DNA from: Ramlibacter sp.
GTDB lineage: Bacteria; Pseudomonadota; Gammaproteobacteria; Burkholderiales; Burkholderiaceae_C
Direction of reading: 5' to 3'
Assembly: GCA_030695945.1 (NCBI GenBank)
Contig: JAUYOG010000043.1
Location: forward strand, 1-64,000
Length of the DNA: 64,000 bases
Part shown: one piece after another, positions 8,636-17,701 of the stretch
Position numbering within the stretch: position 1 is the stretch's first letter
Layout of the letters: each line of letters begins with the position of its first letter
Position numbers and translations under genes: made by a program
Notes under the pieces: generated by a model
What the model was told of the DNA's origin: nothing
Database searches by the model: none
Seen by the model: only the letters and a program-made list of their open reading frames with translations

Positions 8636-9619
8636 TCACGCCACGACGAGCTCGGGCTGCGGCAGCAGGCGCTGCTGCGCCTCGCGGTATTCGCGCTTCA
8701 GGCGCGCCACCAGCTCGGCGGCGCTGACGACCGCGGTCACGGCGCCGATGCCCTGGCCGCAGCCCCAGATGTCCTTCCAGGCCTTGGACTTGCTGCCTTC
8801 GCCCCCGCCGAAGTTCATGGTCTTCACGTCGCCTTCGGGCAGGTTGTCCGGGTCCATGCCCGCGGCAACGATGGAGGGTTTCAGGTAGTTGCCGTGGACG
8901 CCGGTGAAGAGGCTGGAGTACACGATGTCGTCGGAGTTGCATTCGACGATAGCCTGCTTGTACGCGTCGCTGGCGCGCGCCTCGTGCGTCGCGATGAAGG
9001 CCGAGCCGATGTACGCGAAGTCCGCGCCCATGGCCTGCGCCGCGAGAACGGCGCCGCCGGTGGAGATGGAGCCCGACAGCGCGAGGGGGCCGTCGAACCA
9101 CTGGCGGATTTCCTGGATCAGCGCGAACGGGCTCTTCACGCCCGCATGGCCGCCCGCGCCGGCCGCCACCGCGATCAGGCCGTCGGCGCCCTTCTCGATC
9201 GCCTTGTGCGCGAAGGCGTTGTTGATGATGTCGTGCAGCACGATGCCGCCATAGCTGTGGATCGCATCGTTCACGTCGGTGCGCGCGCCCAGCGACGTGA
9301 TGATGATCGGCACCTTGTACTTGACGACCATTTCCATGTCGTGCTGCAGGCGGTCGTTGCTCTTGTGCACGATCTGGTTGATCGCGAACGGCGCCGCCGG
9401 CTTGTCCGGATGGGCCCTGTTGTAGGCCGCCAGCGTCTCGGTGATCTCGTGCAGCCATTCGTCCAGCTGCGCGGCCGGCCTGGCATTGAGCGCCGGCATG
9501 GAACCGACGATGCCGGCCTTGCACTGCTCGATCACCAGCTTGGGGTTGCTGATGATGAAGAGCGGCGAGCCGATCACGGGGATCGCGAGGTTCTGCAGGG
9601 CGCGGGGCAGCTTGGACAT
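8636..9619 (-). CDS. Nitronate monooxygenase (2-nitropropane dioxygenase family)
   Basis: The 327-residue protein is a flavin-dependent TIM-barrel enzyme of the NMO/NPD family that oxidises alkyl nitronates; some members reduce enoyl groups or quinones instead. Supporting motifs are the N-terminal PVIGSPLFIISNPKLV, the GADGLIAVAAGAGGHAG segment (flavin phosphate and catalytic His region) and LSGSISTGGAVLAAQAMGADFAYIGSAF near 210-235. It is cytosolic. It lies downstream of an acyl-CoA dehydrogenase and ETF genes on the same strand, 71 bases after the dehydrogenase and separated by a hairpin, so it may be partly independent. Its actual substrate cannot be read from sequence. Confidence 0.88.
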   Translation of the reverse strand: MSKLPRALQNLAIPVIGSPLFIISNPKLVIEQCKAGIVGSMPALNARPAAQLDEWLHEITETLAAYNRAHPDKPAAPFAINQIVHKSNDRLQHDMEMVVKYKVPIIITSLGARTDVNDAIHSYGGIVLHDIINNAFAHKAIEKGADGLIAVAAGAGGHAGVKSPFALIQEIRQWFDGPLALSGSISTGGAVLAAQAMGADFAYIGSAFIATHEARASDAYKQAIVECNSDDIVYSSLFTGVHGNYLKPSIVAAGMDPDNLPEGDVKTMNFGGGEGSKSKAWKDIWGCGQGIGAVTAVVSAAELVARLKREYREAQQRLLPQPELVVA

Positions 9620-9662
9620 GGGATTCCCGGAAAAGTGAGATTCGATTTTCGAGAAAGCGGAC

Positions 9663-9684
9663 CCCCGCGCCTGTCAACGCGGGG
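9663..9684 (-). terminator. GC-rich hairpin downstream of the acyl-CoA dehydrogenase
   Basis: CCCCGCG and CGCGGGG (7-bp stem, 8-base loop) start 7 bases after the dehydrogenase stop codon in the direction of transcription. Only a weak T-rich tail follows. It may reduce read-through into the nitronate monooxygenase gene. Confidence 0.4.
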
Positions 9685-9690
9685 ACAGCT

Positions 9691-11481
9691 TCAGAAGGCT
9701 TCGAGCGCCAGCGCCGTCACGCTGTCGGCCCCTTCGACGATCGCATCGCGGGTGCCCGGCGCCTTCGACAGGATGTGGTCGGCATAGAAGCGCGCGGTCG
9801 CGATCTTCGCCTGCATGAACGCGGTGTCCTCACCCTTGGCCACCAGGTCCTCGGCCACGAGCAGCGAGCGGGCCAGCTGCCAGCCCGCCATCACGTTGCC
9901 GGCAAGCATCAGGTAAGGCACCGAGCCGGCGAACACCGCGTTGGGCGACGTCCTGCCGTTGCCGGCCACGAACTCGACCGCGTCCACGAACGCCTGGCGC
10001 GCCGCGGATAGCCGCTTGAGCATCGCGCGTGCCTCGACACTGTCTCGCTTGGCCAGCTCGCCTTCCGTCTTCGCGATCTGCGCCGCGATGGCCTTGGCCG
10101 CCTGCCCGCCGTCGCGGCCCGTCTTGCGGCCCACGAGGTCATTGGCCTGGATTGCCGTCGTGCCCTCGTAGATGGTGAGGATCTTCGCATCGCGCAAGTA
10201 CTGCGCCGCGCCTGTTTCCTCGATGAAACCCATGCCGCCATGCACCTGCACGCCCAGCGAGGCTACTTCGAGGCTCATCTCCGTGCTGTAACCCTTGACC
10301 AGCGGCACCATGAATTCGTAGAAGGCCTGGTTCTGCTTGCGCACCTCCGCATCGGGATGGTGATGGGAAGCGTCGTACGCGGCGGCTGCCACCGTCGCCA
10401 TGGCGCGGCAGCCCTCGGTGTACGCGCGCATCGTCATCAACATGCGCTTGACGTCGGGGTGGTGGATGATGGGCGCGCTGGCGTTCATCGAGCCGTCCAC
10501 GGGCCGCGACTGGACACGGTCCCTGGCGTACGCGACGGCCTGCTGGTAGGAGCGCTCGGCGATCGCGACACCTTGCACGCCCACCGCGTAACGGGCGGCG
10601 TTCATCATGATGAACATGTACTCCAGGCCGCGGTTTTCCTGGCCGACGAGATAACCCACGGCCCCGCCGTGGTCCCCGAACTGGAGCACCGCCGTCGGCG
10701 AGGCCTTGATGCCCAGCTTGTGCTCGATGCTCACGCAATGCGCATCGTTGCGTGCGCCGATCGAGCCGTCCTTTCCGACCATGAACTTGGGCACCACGAA
10801 CAGGCTGATCCCCTTCACGCCTTCCGGCGCGCCCGTCACGCGGGCCAGGACCAGGTGCACGATGTTCTCCGCCATGTCGTGCTCGCCGTAGGTGATGAAG
10901 ATCTTCGTGCCGAAGATCTTGTACGTACCGTCCGGCTGCGGTTCCGCGCGCGTGCGCACCAGCGCGAGGTCCGAGCCGGCCTGCGGCTCGGTCAGGTTCA
11001 TGGTGCCGGTCCATTGGCCGCTCACCAGCTTTTCCAGATAGGTCGCCTTGAGCTCGTCGGAGCCCGCCGTCAGCAGCGCCTCGATCGCGCCGTCGGTGAG
11101 CAGCGGGCATAGCGCGAAGCTCATGTTCGCGGAGTTCAGCATCTCGCTGCAGGCCGCGCCGATGGTCTTGGGCAGGCCCTGCCCGCCGAAGTCCTGCGGG
11201 TGCTGCAGTCCCTGCCAGCCACCTTCGGCGTACTGCCTGAACGCTTCCTTGAAGCCCGGCGTGGTGGTGACCACGCCATCCTTCCAGCTCGAAGGGTTGC
11301 GGTCGCCTGCCACGTTCAGCGGCGCGACCACGCCTTCGTTGAACCGTGCGCATTCCTCGAGCACGGCCTGCGCCGTGTCGAAGCCGGCTTCCTCGAAGCC
11401 GGGCAGCTTCGCGATCTCGTCGATGCCGGCGAGATGGCGCATGTCGAACAACATGTCTTTGACGGGGGCGGTGTATGCCAT
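9691..11481 (-). CDS. Acyl-CoA dehydrogenase (DmdC/AcdA-like, about 600 residues)
   Basis: The 596-residue FAD enzyme belongs to the long acyl-CoA dehydrogenase branch that includes 3-methylmercaptopropionyl-CoA dehydrogenases. It would form the 2,3-double bond in an acyl-CoA and pass electrons to ETF, encoded just upstream in etfA/etfB. Evidence: N-terminal MLFDMRHLAGIDEIAKLPGF typical of this branch, MNLTEPQAGSDL (substrate and flavin contact), the QVHGGMGFIEETGAAQ region and YEGTTAIQANDLVGRK near 410-450. The ATG at 11481 has a GGAG ribosome site; the open frame upstream of it is made by a palindromic repeat. Chain-length preference is unknown. The same-strand order etfB-etfA-acd argues for one acyl-CoA oxidation unit. 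Confidence 0.9.
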   Translation of the reverse strand: MAYTAPVKDMLFDMRHLAGIDEIAKLPGFEEAGFDTAQAVLEECARFNEGVVAPLNVAGDRNPSSWKDGVVTTTPGFKEAFRQYAEGGWQGLQHPQDFGGQGLPKTIGAACSEMLNSANMSFALCPLLTDGAIEALLTAGSDELKATYLEKLVSGQWTGTMNLTEPQAGSDLALVRTRAEPQPDGTYKIFGTKIFITYGEHDMAENIVHLVLARVTGAPEGVKGISLFVVPKFMVGKDGSIGARNDAHCVSIEHKLGIKASPTAVLQFGDHGGAVGYLVGQENRGLEYMFIMMNAARYAVGVQGVAIAERSYQQAVAYARDRVQSRPVDGSMNASAPIIHHPDVKRMLMTMRAYTEGCRAMATVAAAAYDASHHHPDAEVRKQNQAFYEFMVPLVKGYSTEMSLEVASLGVQVHGGMGFIEETGAAQYLRDAKILTIYEGTTAIQANDLVGRKTGRDGGQAAKAIAAQIAKTEGELAKRDSVEARAMLKRLSAARQAFVDAVEFVAGNGRTSPNAVFAGSVPYLMLAGNVMAGWQLARSLLVAEDLVAKGEDTAFMQAKIATARFYADHILSKAPGTRDAIVEGADSVTALALEAF

Positions 11482-11500
11482 GGGGTCTCCTGTCTTTTCT

Positions 11501-11585
11501 CCTTCCCCCTCCGGGGGAAGGTTGGGATGGGGGCACGCTGGCATGCGTTGCCCCCACCCCTGCCCGCCCCCGGAGGGGGAGGGGG
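11501..11585. repeat. GC-rich palindromic (REP-like) intergenic repeat
   Basis: Two C/G palindromes (11501-11521 and about 11563-11585) flank GGGATGGGGGCA / TGCCCCCACCCC arms, so the whole 85 bases can fold back on itself. The same family recurs at 33952-34029, inside comEC, and in shortened form at 51165-51196. Elements like this are common in Burkholderiales and related groups. Here it sits between acyl-CoA dehydrogenase and etfA and may separate their expression. Confidence 0.65.
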
Positions 11586-11594
11586 TGAACTACA

Positions 11595-12527
11595 TCAAAG
11601 TGCGGCGATCAGTTCCGGGATCGCGGTGAACAAATCGGCTTCCAGCCCGTAATCCGCCACGCTGAAGATCGGCGCTTCCGGGTCCTTGTTGATCGCCACG
11701 ATCACCTTGGAATCCTTCATGCCGGCCAGGTGCTGGATGGCCCCGGAGATGCCGGCGGCGATGTACAGCTGCGGCGCGACGATCTTGCCGGTCTGGCCGA
11801 CCTGCCAGTCGTTGGGCGCGTAGCCCGCGTCCACGGCGGCGCGGCTGGCGCCCAGGGCCGCGCCCAGCTTGTCGGCCAGCGGCGTCATCACTTCGTTGAA
11901 CTTCTCGGCCGAGCCCAGCGCGCGGCCGCCCGAGACGATGACCTTGGCGGCCGTCAGCTCGGGGCGGTCGTTCTTGGCGATCTCGTTGCCCTCGAACTTG
12001 CTCTTGCCGGTGTCGGCCACGGCCGTGGCCGTTTCGACTGCGGCGCTGCCGCCGGTGGCCGCGGCCGGGTCGAACCCGGTCGTGCGCACGGTGATCACCT
12101 TCTTCTCGTCCAGGCTCTGCACGATCGAGATCGCGTTGCCGGCGTAGATCGGGCGCTCGAAGGTATCGGGGCTGTCGACCTTGGTGACGTCGCTGATCTG
12201 GCCCACGTCCAGCTTGGCGGCCACGCGCGGCGCGATGTTCTTGCCGCTGGCGGTGGCCGGGAACAGGATATGGCTGTACGCGCCGGCAATCGCCAGCACC
12301 TGCGCGGCCATGTTCTCGGCCAGGCCGTGGGCGAAGTGCTCGCCGTCGGCATGGATCACCTTGCTCACGCCGGCGATCTGGGCGGCCTGCTTGGCGGCTT
12401 CAGCGGCGTTGTGGCCGGCCACCAGCACATGCACGTCGCCGCCGCACTGGGCAGCCGCCGTGACGGTGTTGAAGGTCGCGCCCTTGATGGAGGCGTTGTC
12501 GTGTTCGGCAATAACAAGTGCGGTCAT
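11595..12527 (-). CDS. etfA: Electron transfer flavoprotein alpha subunit
   Basis: The 310-residue protein carries the C-terminal FAD-binding ETF-alpha domain: [15 protein letters not shown], the [23 protein letters not shown] signature at about 230-260, and [22 protein letters not shown]. It accepts electrons from acyl-CoA dehydrogenases and passes them to ETF-quinone oxidoreductase. Its ATG follows the etfB stop by one base with an AAGGTGA ribosome site, so translation is probably coupled. The next gene in the same direction is an acyl-CoA dehydrogenase. Confidence 0.96.
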   Translation of the reverse strand: MTALVIAEHDNASIKGATFNTVTAAAQCGGDVHVLVAGHNAAEAAKQAAQIAGVSKVIHADGEHFAHGLAENMAAQVLAIAGAYSHILFPATASGKNIAPRVAAKLDVGQISDVTKVDSPDTFERPIYAGNAISIVQSLDEKKVITVRTTGFDPAAATGGSAAVETATAVADTGKSKFEGNEIAKNDRPELTAAKVIVSGGRALGSAEKFNEVMTPLADKLGAALGASRAAVDAGYAPNDWQVGQTGKIVAPQLYIAAGISGAIQHLAGMKDSKVIVAINKDPEAPIFSVADYGLEADLFTAIPELIAAL

Positions 12528-12528
12528 G

Positions 12529-13278
12529 TCAGATCACCTTCGCTTCGTTCTTCAGCTTGGCCACCAGCGTGGCGACGTCGGGCACCTTGATGCCGGCGCT
12601 GCGCTTGGGCGGCTCGGTCACTTTGAGGGTCTTCAGGTGCGGCTTGATCTCCACGCCCAGGTCGGCGGGCTTGAAGGTGTCCAGCTGCTTTTTCTTGGCC
12701 TTCATGATGTTGGGCAGGGTCACGTAGCGCGGCTCGTTCAGCCGCAGGTCCGCGGTGATGATGGCCGGCAGGCTCACCGAAACGGTTTCCAGGCCGCCGT
12801 CGACTTCACGCGTGACACGGGCCTTGCCGTCGGCGATCTCGACCTTGCTGGCGAAGGTGGCCTGCGGCAGGTCGCACAGGGCGGCGAGCATCTGGCCGGT
12901 CTGGTTGGCGTCGTCGTCGATGGCCTGCTTGCCCAGGATCACCAGGCCGGGCTGCTCCTTGTCCACGATGGCCTTGAGCAGCTTGGCCACCGACAGGGGC
13001 TGCAGTTCTTCCGTGGTTTCCACCAGGATGGCGCGATCGGCGCCGATGGCCATCGCGGTGCGCAGGGTTTCCTGGCACTGCGCGACGCCGCAGGACACGG
13101 CAATGACTTCCGTCACCACGCCCTTTTCCTTCAGGCGCACGGCCTCTTCGACGGCGATCTCGTCGAACGGGTTCATGCTCATTTTGACGTTGGCGATGTC
13201 GACGCCCGTGTTGTCCGACTTGACCCGGACTTTCACGTTGTAGTCGACCACCCGTTTGACCGGTACCAGGACCTTCAT
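12529..13278 (-). CDS. etfB: Electron transfer flavoprotein beta subunit
   Basis: The 249-residue protein matches ETF-beta from end to end: N-terminal [37 protein letters not shown], the [20 protein letters not shown] nucleotide-binding signature and the C-terminal helix rich in lysine that contacts partner dehydrogenases. It binds AMP and forms the heterodimer with EtfA. It is the first gene of the etfBA-acd unit; GGAG precedes the ATG. Two operator-like palindromes upstream (13310-13321 and 13390-13404) suggest regulation by fatty-acid or branched-chain amino acid catabolism regulators. Confidence 0.96.
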   Translation of the reverse strand: MKVLVPVKRVVDYNVKVRVKSDNTGVDIANVKMSMNPFDEIAVEEAVRLKEKGVVTEVIAVSCGVAQCQETLRTAMAIGADRAILVETTEELQPLSVAKLLKAIVDKEQPGLVILGKQAIDDDANQTGQMLAALCDLPQATFASKVEIADGKARVTREVDGGLETVSVSLPAIITADLRLNEPRYVTLPNIMKAKKKQLDTFKPADLGVEIKPHLKTLKVTEPPKRSAGIKVPDVATLVAKLKNEAKVI

Positions 13279-13309
13279 GCTCGCGGCTCCTAAGAGTTTT
13301 GGAATTGAC

Positions 13310-13321
13310 GTTTACGTAAAC
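13310..13321 (-). promoter_or_regulatory. Perfect palindrome GTTTACGTAAAC, candidate LiuR-type operator
   Basis: The 12-base perfect palindrome sits 32 bases upstream of etfB and is preceded by TTGAC. As I recall, MerR-family LiuR sites in proteobacteria contain a similar TTTACGTAAA core and control branched-chain acyl-CoA genes including etf. The match is by eye and from memory, so the regulator assignment is tentative. Confidence 0.45.
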
Positions 13322-13389
13322 TGGAATTCTATGGGGCACTGCACCCCGGGGTGTTCTCAGGTTGGTGCTGAATGACGTGCGACAAAAAA

Positions 13390-13404
13390 GAACGACCGTT
13401 CGTT
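13390..13404. promoter_or_regulatory. Overlapping dyads GAACG-AC-CGTTC and AACGA-CCGT-TCGTT, candidate TetR-type operator
   Basis: The dyad lies in the etfB-TRAP divergent spacer (13279-13571). A TATAAT hexamer reads on the minus strand at 13415-13410 and would place an etfB transcription start within the dyad, as expected for a repressor site. No convincing -35 was found. The rest of the 293-base spacer shows nothing further that I can name. Confidence 0.4.
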
Positions 13405-13571
13405 TTTGGATTATAGGCGCGAGCATCGGCCCATTGAGTGTCCGGAGTCAAAAGGTGTCCGCCCCAAGACAATTCGCCGACCGTCTGGTCGGCGAATTCG
13501 GGTAAGTCTGGACCACTCCCGGCACTGGCCAAGTTTACAGTCGACGCCAACGCACACAAGGAGCCCCGCGC

Positions 13572-14588
13572 ATGAAACGACACTTTTTTCTCCTGGCCGC
13601 CGCCGCGCTGGCCGGCCCCGCCGCCGCCCAGACCGTCCTTACTGTGTCGAGCTGGCTGCCACCGACCCACTCCCTGAGCGTGGCCCAGAAGGAATGGTGC
13701 GACCTGCTCGAGAAGAACACGGCCGCCAAGATGAAGTGCAACATCCTGCCCCGGGGGGTCGCTCCGGCACCCGGGACCCTGGACGCCGTCAAGAATGGCC
13801 TGGCCGACATTTCCTTCACCGTGCACGGCTACACGCCCGGCCGGTTCGTGCTGACCCAGATGGCCGAACTCCCGTTCCTGGGCGACAAGGCCGAGCCGCT
13901 GTCCGTGTCCTTCAACCGGATCGCCAGCAAACATCCCGAATTCAATGCCGAGCACCAGAAGCAGGGCGTCAAGCCGCTGGCGTACTTCACCCACGGCCCG
14001 GGCATCGTGTTCAACACCAAGCGCCCGATCACCAAGGTCGAGGACCTCGGCGGCCTCAAGTTCCGCGTGGGCGGCGGCATGGTGAACGAGATTTCCAAGA
14101 CGCTGGGCATGAACGTCACGTTGAAGCCCGCACCAGACTCCTATGAGCTGCTGTCCTCCGGCGTCATGGACGGCACGCTGTTCCCCGCCGAATCCACCGA
14201 TTCCTTCAAGATCGACAAGATCATCAAGCACGCCACCGTCTTCCCGGGCGGGCTGTACAACACCAGCTTCGTGTTCATGATGAATCCGGCCCGGTACGAC
14301 AAGCTCACCGCCGACGAGAAGAAGGCAGTCGACGCCATCTCGGGCGAAACCGCCGCGCGCATCTTCGGCAAAGGCTGGGACGTGGTGGACGCCAAGGCCA
14401 CCGAGAACATGCAGAAGAACGGCGTCGCCATCGTCAGGGCCAGCCCGGCCCTGGTGAGCGAGGTCACCATCCGCATCAACCGGCTCGAGCGCGACTGGGC
14501 CCAGGCCGCCGAGACCAAGGGCGGCCTGAAGAACGCAGCCGCCGTGCTGGCGGAATTCCGCGCCGAAACGGCGAAGCTGCAAAAGTAA
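13572..14588 (+). CDS. dctP: TRAP transporter substrate-binding protein (DctP family)
   Basis: The 338-residue secreted protein has a signal peptide (MKRHFFLLAAAALAGPAAAQ, cleavage near residue 20) and the DctP fold: VTSSWLPP-like start, GVAPAPGTLDAVKNGLADISF, LPFLGDKAEPLS, the LGGLKFRVGGGMVNEISKTLGM segment with the carboxylate-binding Arg near residue 158, and LLSSGVMDGTLFPAESTDSFK. It captures an organic acid or similar anion in the periplasm and delivers it to DctQ/DctM. A strong AGGAG ribosome site precedes the ATG. The substrate cannot be predicted. A hairpin separates it from dctQ, which often lets the binding protein be made in excess. Confidence 0.92.
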   Translation: MKRHFFLLAAAALAGPAAAQTVLTVSSWLPPTHSLSVAQKEWCDLLEKNTAAKMKCNILPRGVAPAPGTLDAVKNGLADISFTVHGYTPGRFVLTQMAELPFLGDKAEPLSVSFNRIASKHPEFNAEHQKQGVKPLAYFTHGPGIVFNTKRPITKVEDLGGLKFRVGGGMVNEISKTLGMNVTLKPAPDSYELLSSGVMDGTLFPAESTDSFKIDKIIKHATVFPGGLYNTSFVFMMNPARYDKLTADEKKAVDAISGETAARIFGKGWDVVDAKATENMQKNGVAIVRASPALVSEVTIRINRLERDWAQAAETKGGLKNAAAVLAEFRAETAKLQK

Positions 14589-14623
14589 ACTGGACCCCAC
14601 CCGGGCAATACGCGCCGGGTCCC

Positions 14624-14654
14624 GGGCGGCACGCCGCATGCGCGGGTGCCGCCC
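14624..14654 (+). promoter_or_regulatory. Hairpin between dctP and dctQ
   Basis: GGGCGGCAC and GTGCCGCCC form a 9-bp stem with a 13-base loop, followed by a TTCCTTTTCC tract. It probably acts as a partial terminator or mRNA 3'-end stabiliser that sets the ratio of binding protein to permeases. It also argues against the ATG at 14638, which would lie in the loop. Confidence 0.45.
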
Positions 14655-14679
14655 TTCCTTTTCCTCCCGAGGCCCGGAC

Positions 14680-15165
14680 TTGAAAAGAATCATAGAAAGC
14701 GCTTGCGGCGTCACGGCTGCCGTGGCGCTGTTCGCGATCATGGCGCTCACTTTCTTCGATGTGGGCGGCCGCAAGCTCCTGTCCAATTCGATCCCCGGCT
14801 CGCTCGAACTGACGGAGTTGCTGATGGTGGCCGTGATCTTCGCGGCGCTGCCCCTGGTGTCGCTGCGCGGCGAGCATGTTGTGTTCGACTCGCTGGACTC
14901 GAAGCTGCCGCCGGCGTTTCGCACGGTCCAGCGCGGGATCGTCCACTTGCTGTGCGCCGTCGCCATGCTGGGCCTGGCCTGGCTGATGTGGCGAACCGGT
15001 AACGACTTCAGGGCCTCCGGCGAAACCACGGCCCAGCTGGGCATTCCCAAGCACCCGTTCATCTATGGCATGAGCGTGCTTTGCGGCCTGGCGGGCGTGA
15101 TCCACCTGATCCTGCTGGGCCGGCCCGATGCCGGTCGCCATGAGCACGAGGGCCCCGTGCTGTGA
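14680..15165 (+). CDS. dctQ: TRAP transporter small permease (DctQ family)
   Basis: The protein of about 161 residues has four predicted membrane helices and the DctQ core: ALTFFDVGGRKLLSNSIPGSLELTELLM, with the conserved polar residues of the family, then ALPLVSLRGEHVVFD. It forms the membrane complex with DctM. I prefer the TTG at 14680, which has GAGG seven bases upstream and gives a usual DctQ N-terminus (LKRIIESACGVTA). The in-frame ATG at 14638 lies inside the intercistronic hairpin. The stop codon overlaps the GTG start of dctM. Confidence 0.85.
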   Translation: MKRIIESACGVTAAVALFAIMALTFFDVGGRKLLSNSIPGSLELTELLMVAVIFAALPLVSLRGEHVVFDSLDSKLPPAFRTVQRGIVHLLCAVAMLGLAWLMWRTGNDFRASGETTAQLGIPKHPFIYGMSVLCGLAGVIHLILLGRPDAGRHEHEGPVL

Positions 15166-16454
15166 TCGAGGCGCTGCTGGGCTTCCTGGCCATCTTCGCC
15201 CTGGCCCTGCTGCGTGTGCCGCTGGCGTTCGCGATGGGGCTGGTCGGCGTGGCGGGGATCGGCCTGACCCGCGGCTGGCTGCCGGCGTTCGCGAGCGCCG
15301 CCCAGGTCGTGCACGAGACCGGCTTCGCCTACACCCTGTCGGTCATCCCGCTGTTCGTCCTGATGGGCAACTTCGTCGCGCGGGCCGGCCTGGCCCACGA
15401 GCTGTTCCACGCCGCGTACACCTTGATCGGCCACCGCCGCGGGGGCCTGGCACACGCCACGATCGCCGCCTGCGCCGGCTTCGGCGCCATCTGCGGCTCG
15501 TCGATCGCGACGGCGGCCACCATGAGCAAGGTGGCTTACCCGTCGATGAAGAGGCTGGGCTACAGCGATTCGCTGTCCACGGGCGTGATCGCCGCGGGCG
15601 GCACGCTGGGCATCATGATCCCGCCGTCCACGATCATGGTGATCTACGGCATCGTGACCGAGACGCACATCGGCAAGCTGTTCGCCGCGGGCGTGCTGCC
15701 CGGCCTGCTCACCGCGGTCCTGCTGATGGCCGCCGTGGTCATCGTGACCTCCCGTGATCCGGAACATGCGCCCGCTGGCGAAGCTTTTACCTGGGCGCAG
15801 CGGCTGCAGGCGCTGCGCGGGATCTGGGGCGTGCTCGTGCTCGTGGTGGTGGTGCTGGGCGGCATCTACGGCGGCGTCTTCACCGCCACCGAGGGCGCGG
15901 GCATCGGCGCGGCGGGTGCGTTCTTCTTCGCCCTCGGGCGCGGGACGCTCACCTGGAAAGTCCTGTCCGGCATCCTGGTCGAATCGGCGCGGACCACGGC
16001 CATGCTGTTCACGCTGCTGATCGCAGCCACCATCTTCGCCAACTTCGTCAACTTCACGTCGATGCCGATGCAGCTGACCCAGACCATCACCACGATGGGC
16101 CTGTCGCCCATCATGATCGTCGCCGCGATGATGCTGATCTACGTGATCCTGGGCACGGTGATGGAGGAACTGACGATGGTGCTGCTCACCATCCCCCTCT
16201 TTTTCCCCATCGTGACGCAGCTCGGGTTCGACCCCGTCTGGTTCGGCGTGCTGATCGTGATGGTGATCCAGATCGGGCTGATCTCCCCGCCGGTGGGCAT
16301 GAACCTGTTCGTGCTCAACACCCTGCTGCCCAGGGTGGGCCTGGTCACCATCTTCCGGGGGGTCTGGCCCTACGTGCTGGTCCAGATCATCACGCTGGGC
16401 ATCCTGCTCGCCTTCCCGCAGATCAGCCTGTGGCTGCCGTCGATGATGAAGTGA
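15162..16454 (+). CDS. dctM: TRAP transporter large permease (DctM family)
   Basis: The 430-residue protein is the ion-coupled transport subunit with about 12-13 membrane segments. Family signatures: PLAFAMGLVGVAGIG near the start, IPLFVLMGNFVARAG, GAICGSSIATAATMSKVAYPSMK at about 108-130, GVIAAGGTLGIMIPPSTIMVIYG, and VMVIQIGLISPPVGMNLFV near 375. It starts with GTG in a GTGA overlap with dctQ, so translation is coupled. Its last 32 bases overlap the end of the convergent mscS-like gene. Confidence 0.94.
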   Translation: MIEALLGFLAIFALALLRVPLAFAMGLVGVAGIGLTRGWLPAFASAAQVVHETGFAYTLSVIPLFVLMGNFVARAGLAHELFHAAYTLIGHRRGGLAHATIAACAGFGAICGSSIATAATMSKVAYPSMKRLGYSDSLSTGVIAAGGTLGIMIPPSTIMVIYGIVTETHIGKLFAAGVLPGLLTAVLLMAAVVIVTSRDPEHAPAGEAFTWAQRLQALRGIWGVLVLVVVVLGGIYGGVFTATEGAGIGAAGAFFFALGRGTLTWKVLSGILVESARTTAMLFTLLIAATIFANFVNFTSMPMQLTQTITTMGLSPIMIVAAMMLIYVILGTVMEELTMVLLTIPLFFPIVTQLGFDPVWFGVLIVMVIQIGLISPPVGMNLFVLNTLLPRVGLVTIFRGVWPYVLVQIITLGILLAFPQISLWLPSMMK

Positions 16455-17694
16455 CGCCGCCGGGCTTGAGGTGCACCACCCGCTGCGGGAAGGGAATCTC
16501 GATCCCCGCCTCGCGCAGCGACTTGAGGATGTGCAGGTTGACGTCGGAGCGCACGTTCATCTGCCCGTTCTGCGGATCGCCGATCCAGAACTGCAGCGTG
16601 AACTCCAGTCCGTCCGCGCCGAACTTCACCAGCCGCGCCGCCGGTTCCGGATCGGCGATGACCCTGTCCGATGTGCGCGCGGCGTCCAGCAGGATGCGTT
16701 GCACCAGGTCTACGTCGCTGTCGTAGCCCACGGTGATGTCGGTCGACAGCAGGATGCGCGGGTCGGCCAGCGAGAGGTTCTCGATGCGCTCGGTGATCAG
16801 TTTTTCGTTGGGCACGATCGATTCGCGGCCGCTCAGCGACCGGATCAGCGTGTAGCGCGTCTTGATGTCGGCGACGACGCCTTCGAAGTTGTCCACGCGC
16901 ACCGTGTCGCCGATGCGCAGGCTGCGCTCGAACAGGATCACGAAGCCGCTGACGTAGTTGGCAGCGAGCTTCTGCAGGCCGAAGCCGAGGCCGACACCGA
17001 GCGCGCCGCCGAGCACCGACAGCGCCGTCAGGTCCACGCCGACGGCCGACAGCGCGAACAGGATGCCCACCAGCATCAGCACGCCGCGGATGGCGCTGGC
17101 CGCCACCTTGCGCAGCGACAGGTCGGCCACAGCGTCGCGCAGCACCTTGCGCTCCAGCACCGCGGAAATCCATAGCGCCACCACCAGAACGGCGCCGGAA
17201 GATAAAACCCCTTGCACGACGGCCAGCAGGCTGACGCGGGATTTGCCGAAGGCGAAATGGATGGCGTCCATCTCGTCCATCACGGCGGGCAGCAGGCCCA
17301 CGATCCACAGCACCGCCGCGATCCACGCCATCCACGAGAACAGGCGCTCGATCAGCCGCGCGAGGCCCGAGCGCGGGAAGACGACGGTGAACACCCGCGC
17401 CAGGAAGCGGATGCCCGCCAGCGAGACCAGGATCGGCAACGCGAGCTTGAGCAGCGCCACTTTCTGCAGCGGCGCGAGGACCAGCGTCGCGCTGTACGTG
17501 AACACCAGGGCGAGCAGGGGAAACAGCAGGCCGTCGACAATGGCGCGCCCGAACCAGACCGACTCGGGCGGCTGGCGCCTGCCGACCAGCCAGCAGATAC
17601 CGAAGGCCACCGCGAGGCAACCCAACAGCACGCCGATTTCCAACGGCACGCCCGGATGGCCCAGGTCCTGGACCAGCTTGTCGATGTCGATCAT
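16423..17694 (-). CDS. MscS-family mechanosensitive ion channel
   Basis: The 423-residue membrane protein has several N-terminal helices, the pore-lining TM3 region (ALSVLGGALGVGLGFGLQKLAANYVSG at about 235-262) and the beta domain (LRIGDTVRVDNFEGVVADIKTRYTLIR). The cytosolic vestibule contains IVPNEKLITERIENLS. It should release ions and solutes on hypo-osmotic shock. The length (longer than E. coli MscS) is due to extra N-terminal helices. The gene ends inside the convergent dctM gene (32-base overlap) and follows an enoyl-CoA hydratase gene by 7 bases, so it may be co-transcribed with it. Confidence 0.9.
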   Translation of the reverse strand: MIDIDKLVQDLGHPGVPLEIGVLLGCLAVAFGICWLVGRRQPPESVWFGRAIVDGLLFPLLALVFTYSATLVLAPLQKVALLKLALPILVSLAGIRFLARVFTVVFPRSGLARLIERLFSWMAWIAAVLWIVGLLPAVMDEMDAIHFAFGKSRVSLLAVVQGVLSSGAVLVVALWISAVLERKVLRDAVADLSLRKVAASAIRGVLMLVGILFALSAVGVDLTALSVLGGALGVGLGFGLQKLAANYVSGFVILFERSLRIGDTVRVDNFEGVVADIKTRYTLIRSLSGRESIVPNEKLITERIENLSLADPRILLSTDITVGYDSDVDLVQRILLDAARTSDRVIADPEPAARLVKFGADGLEFTLQFWIGDPQNGQMNVRSDVNLHILKSLREAGIEIPFPQRVVHLKPGGVTSSSTAATG

Positions 17695-17701
17695 GAAGGG
17701 A

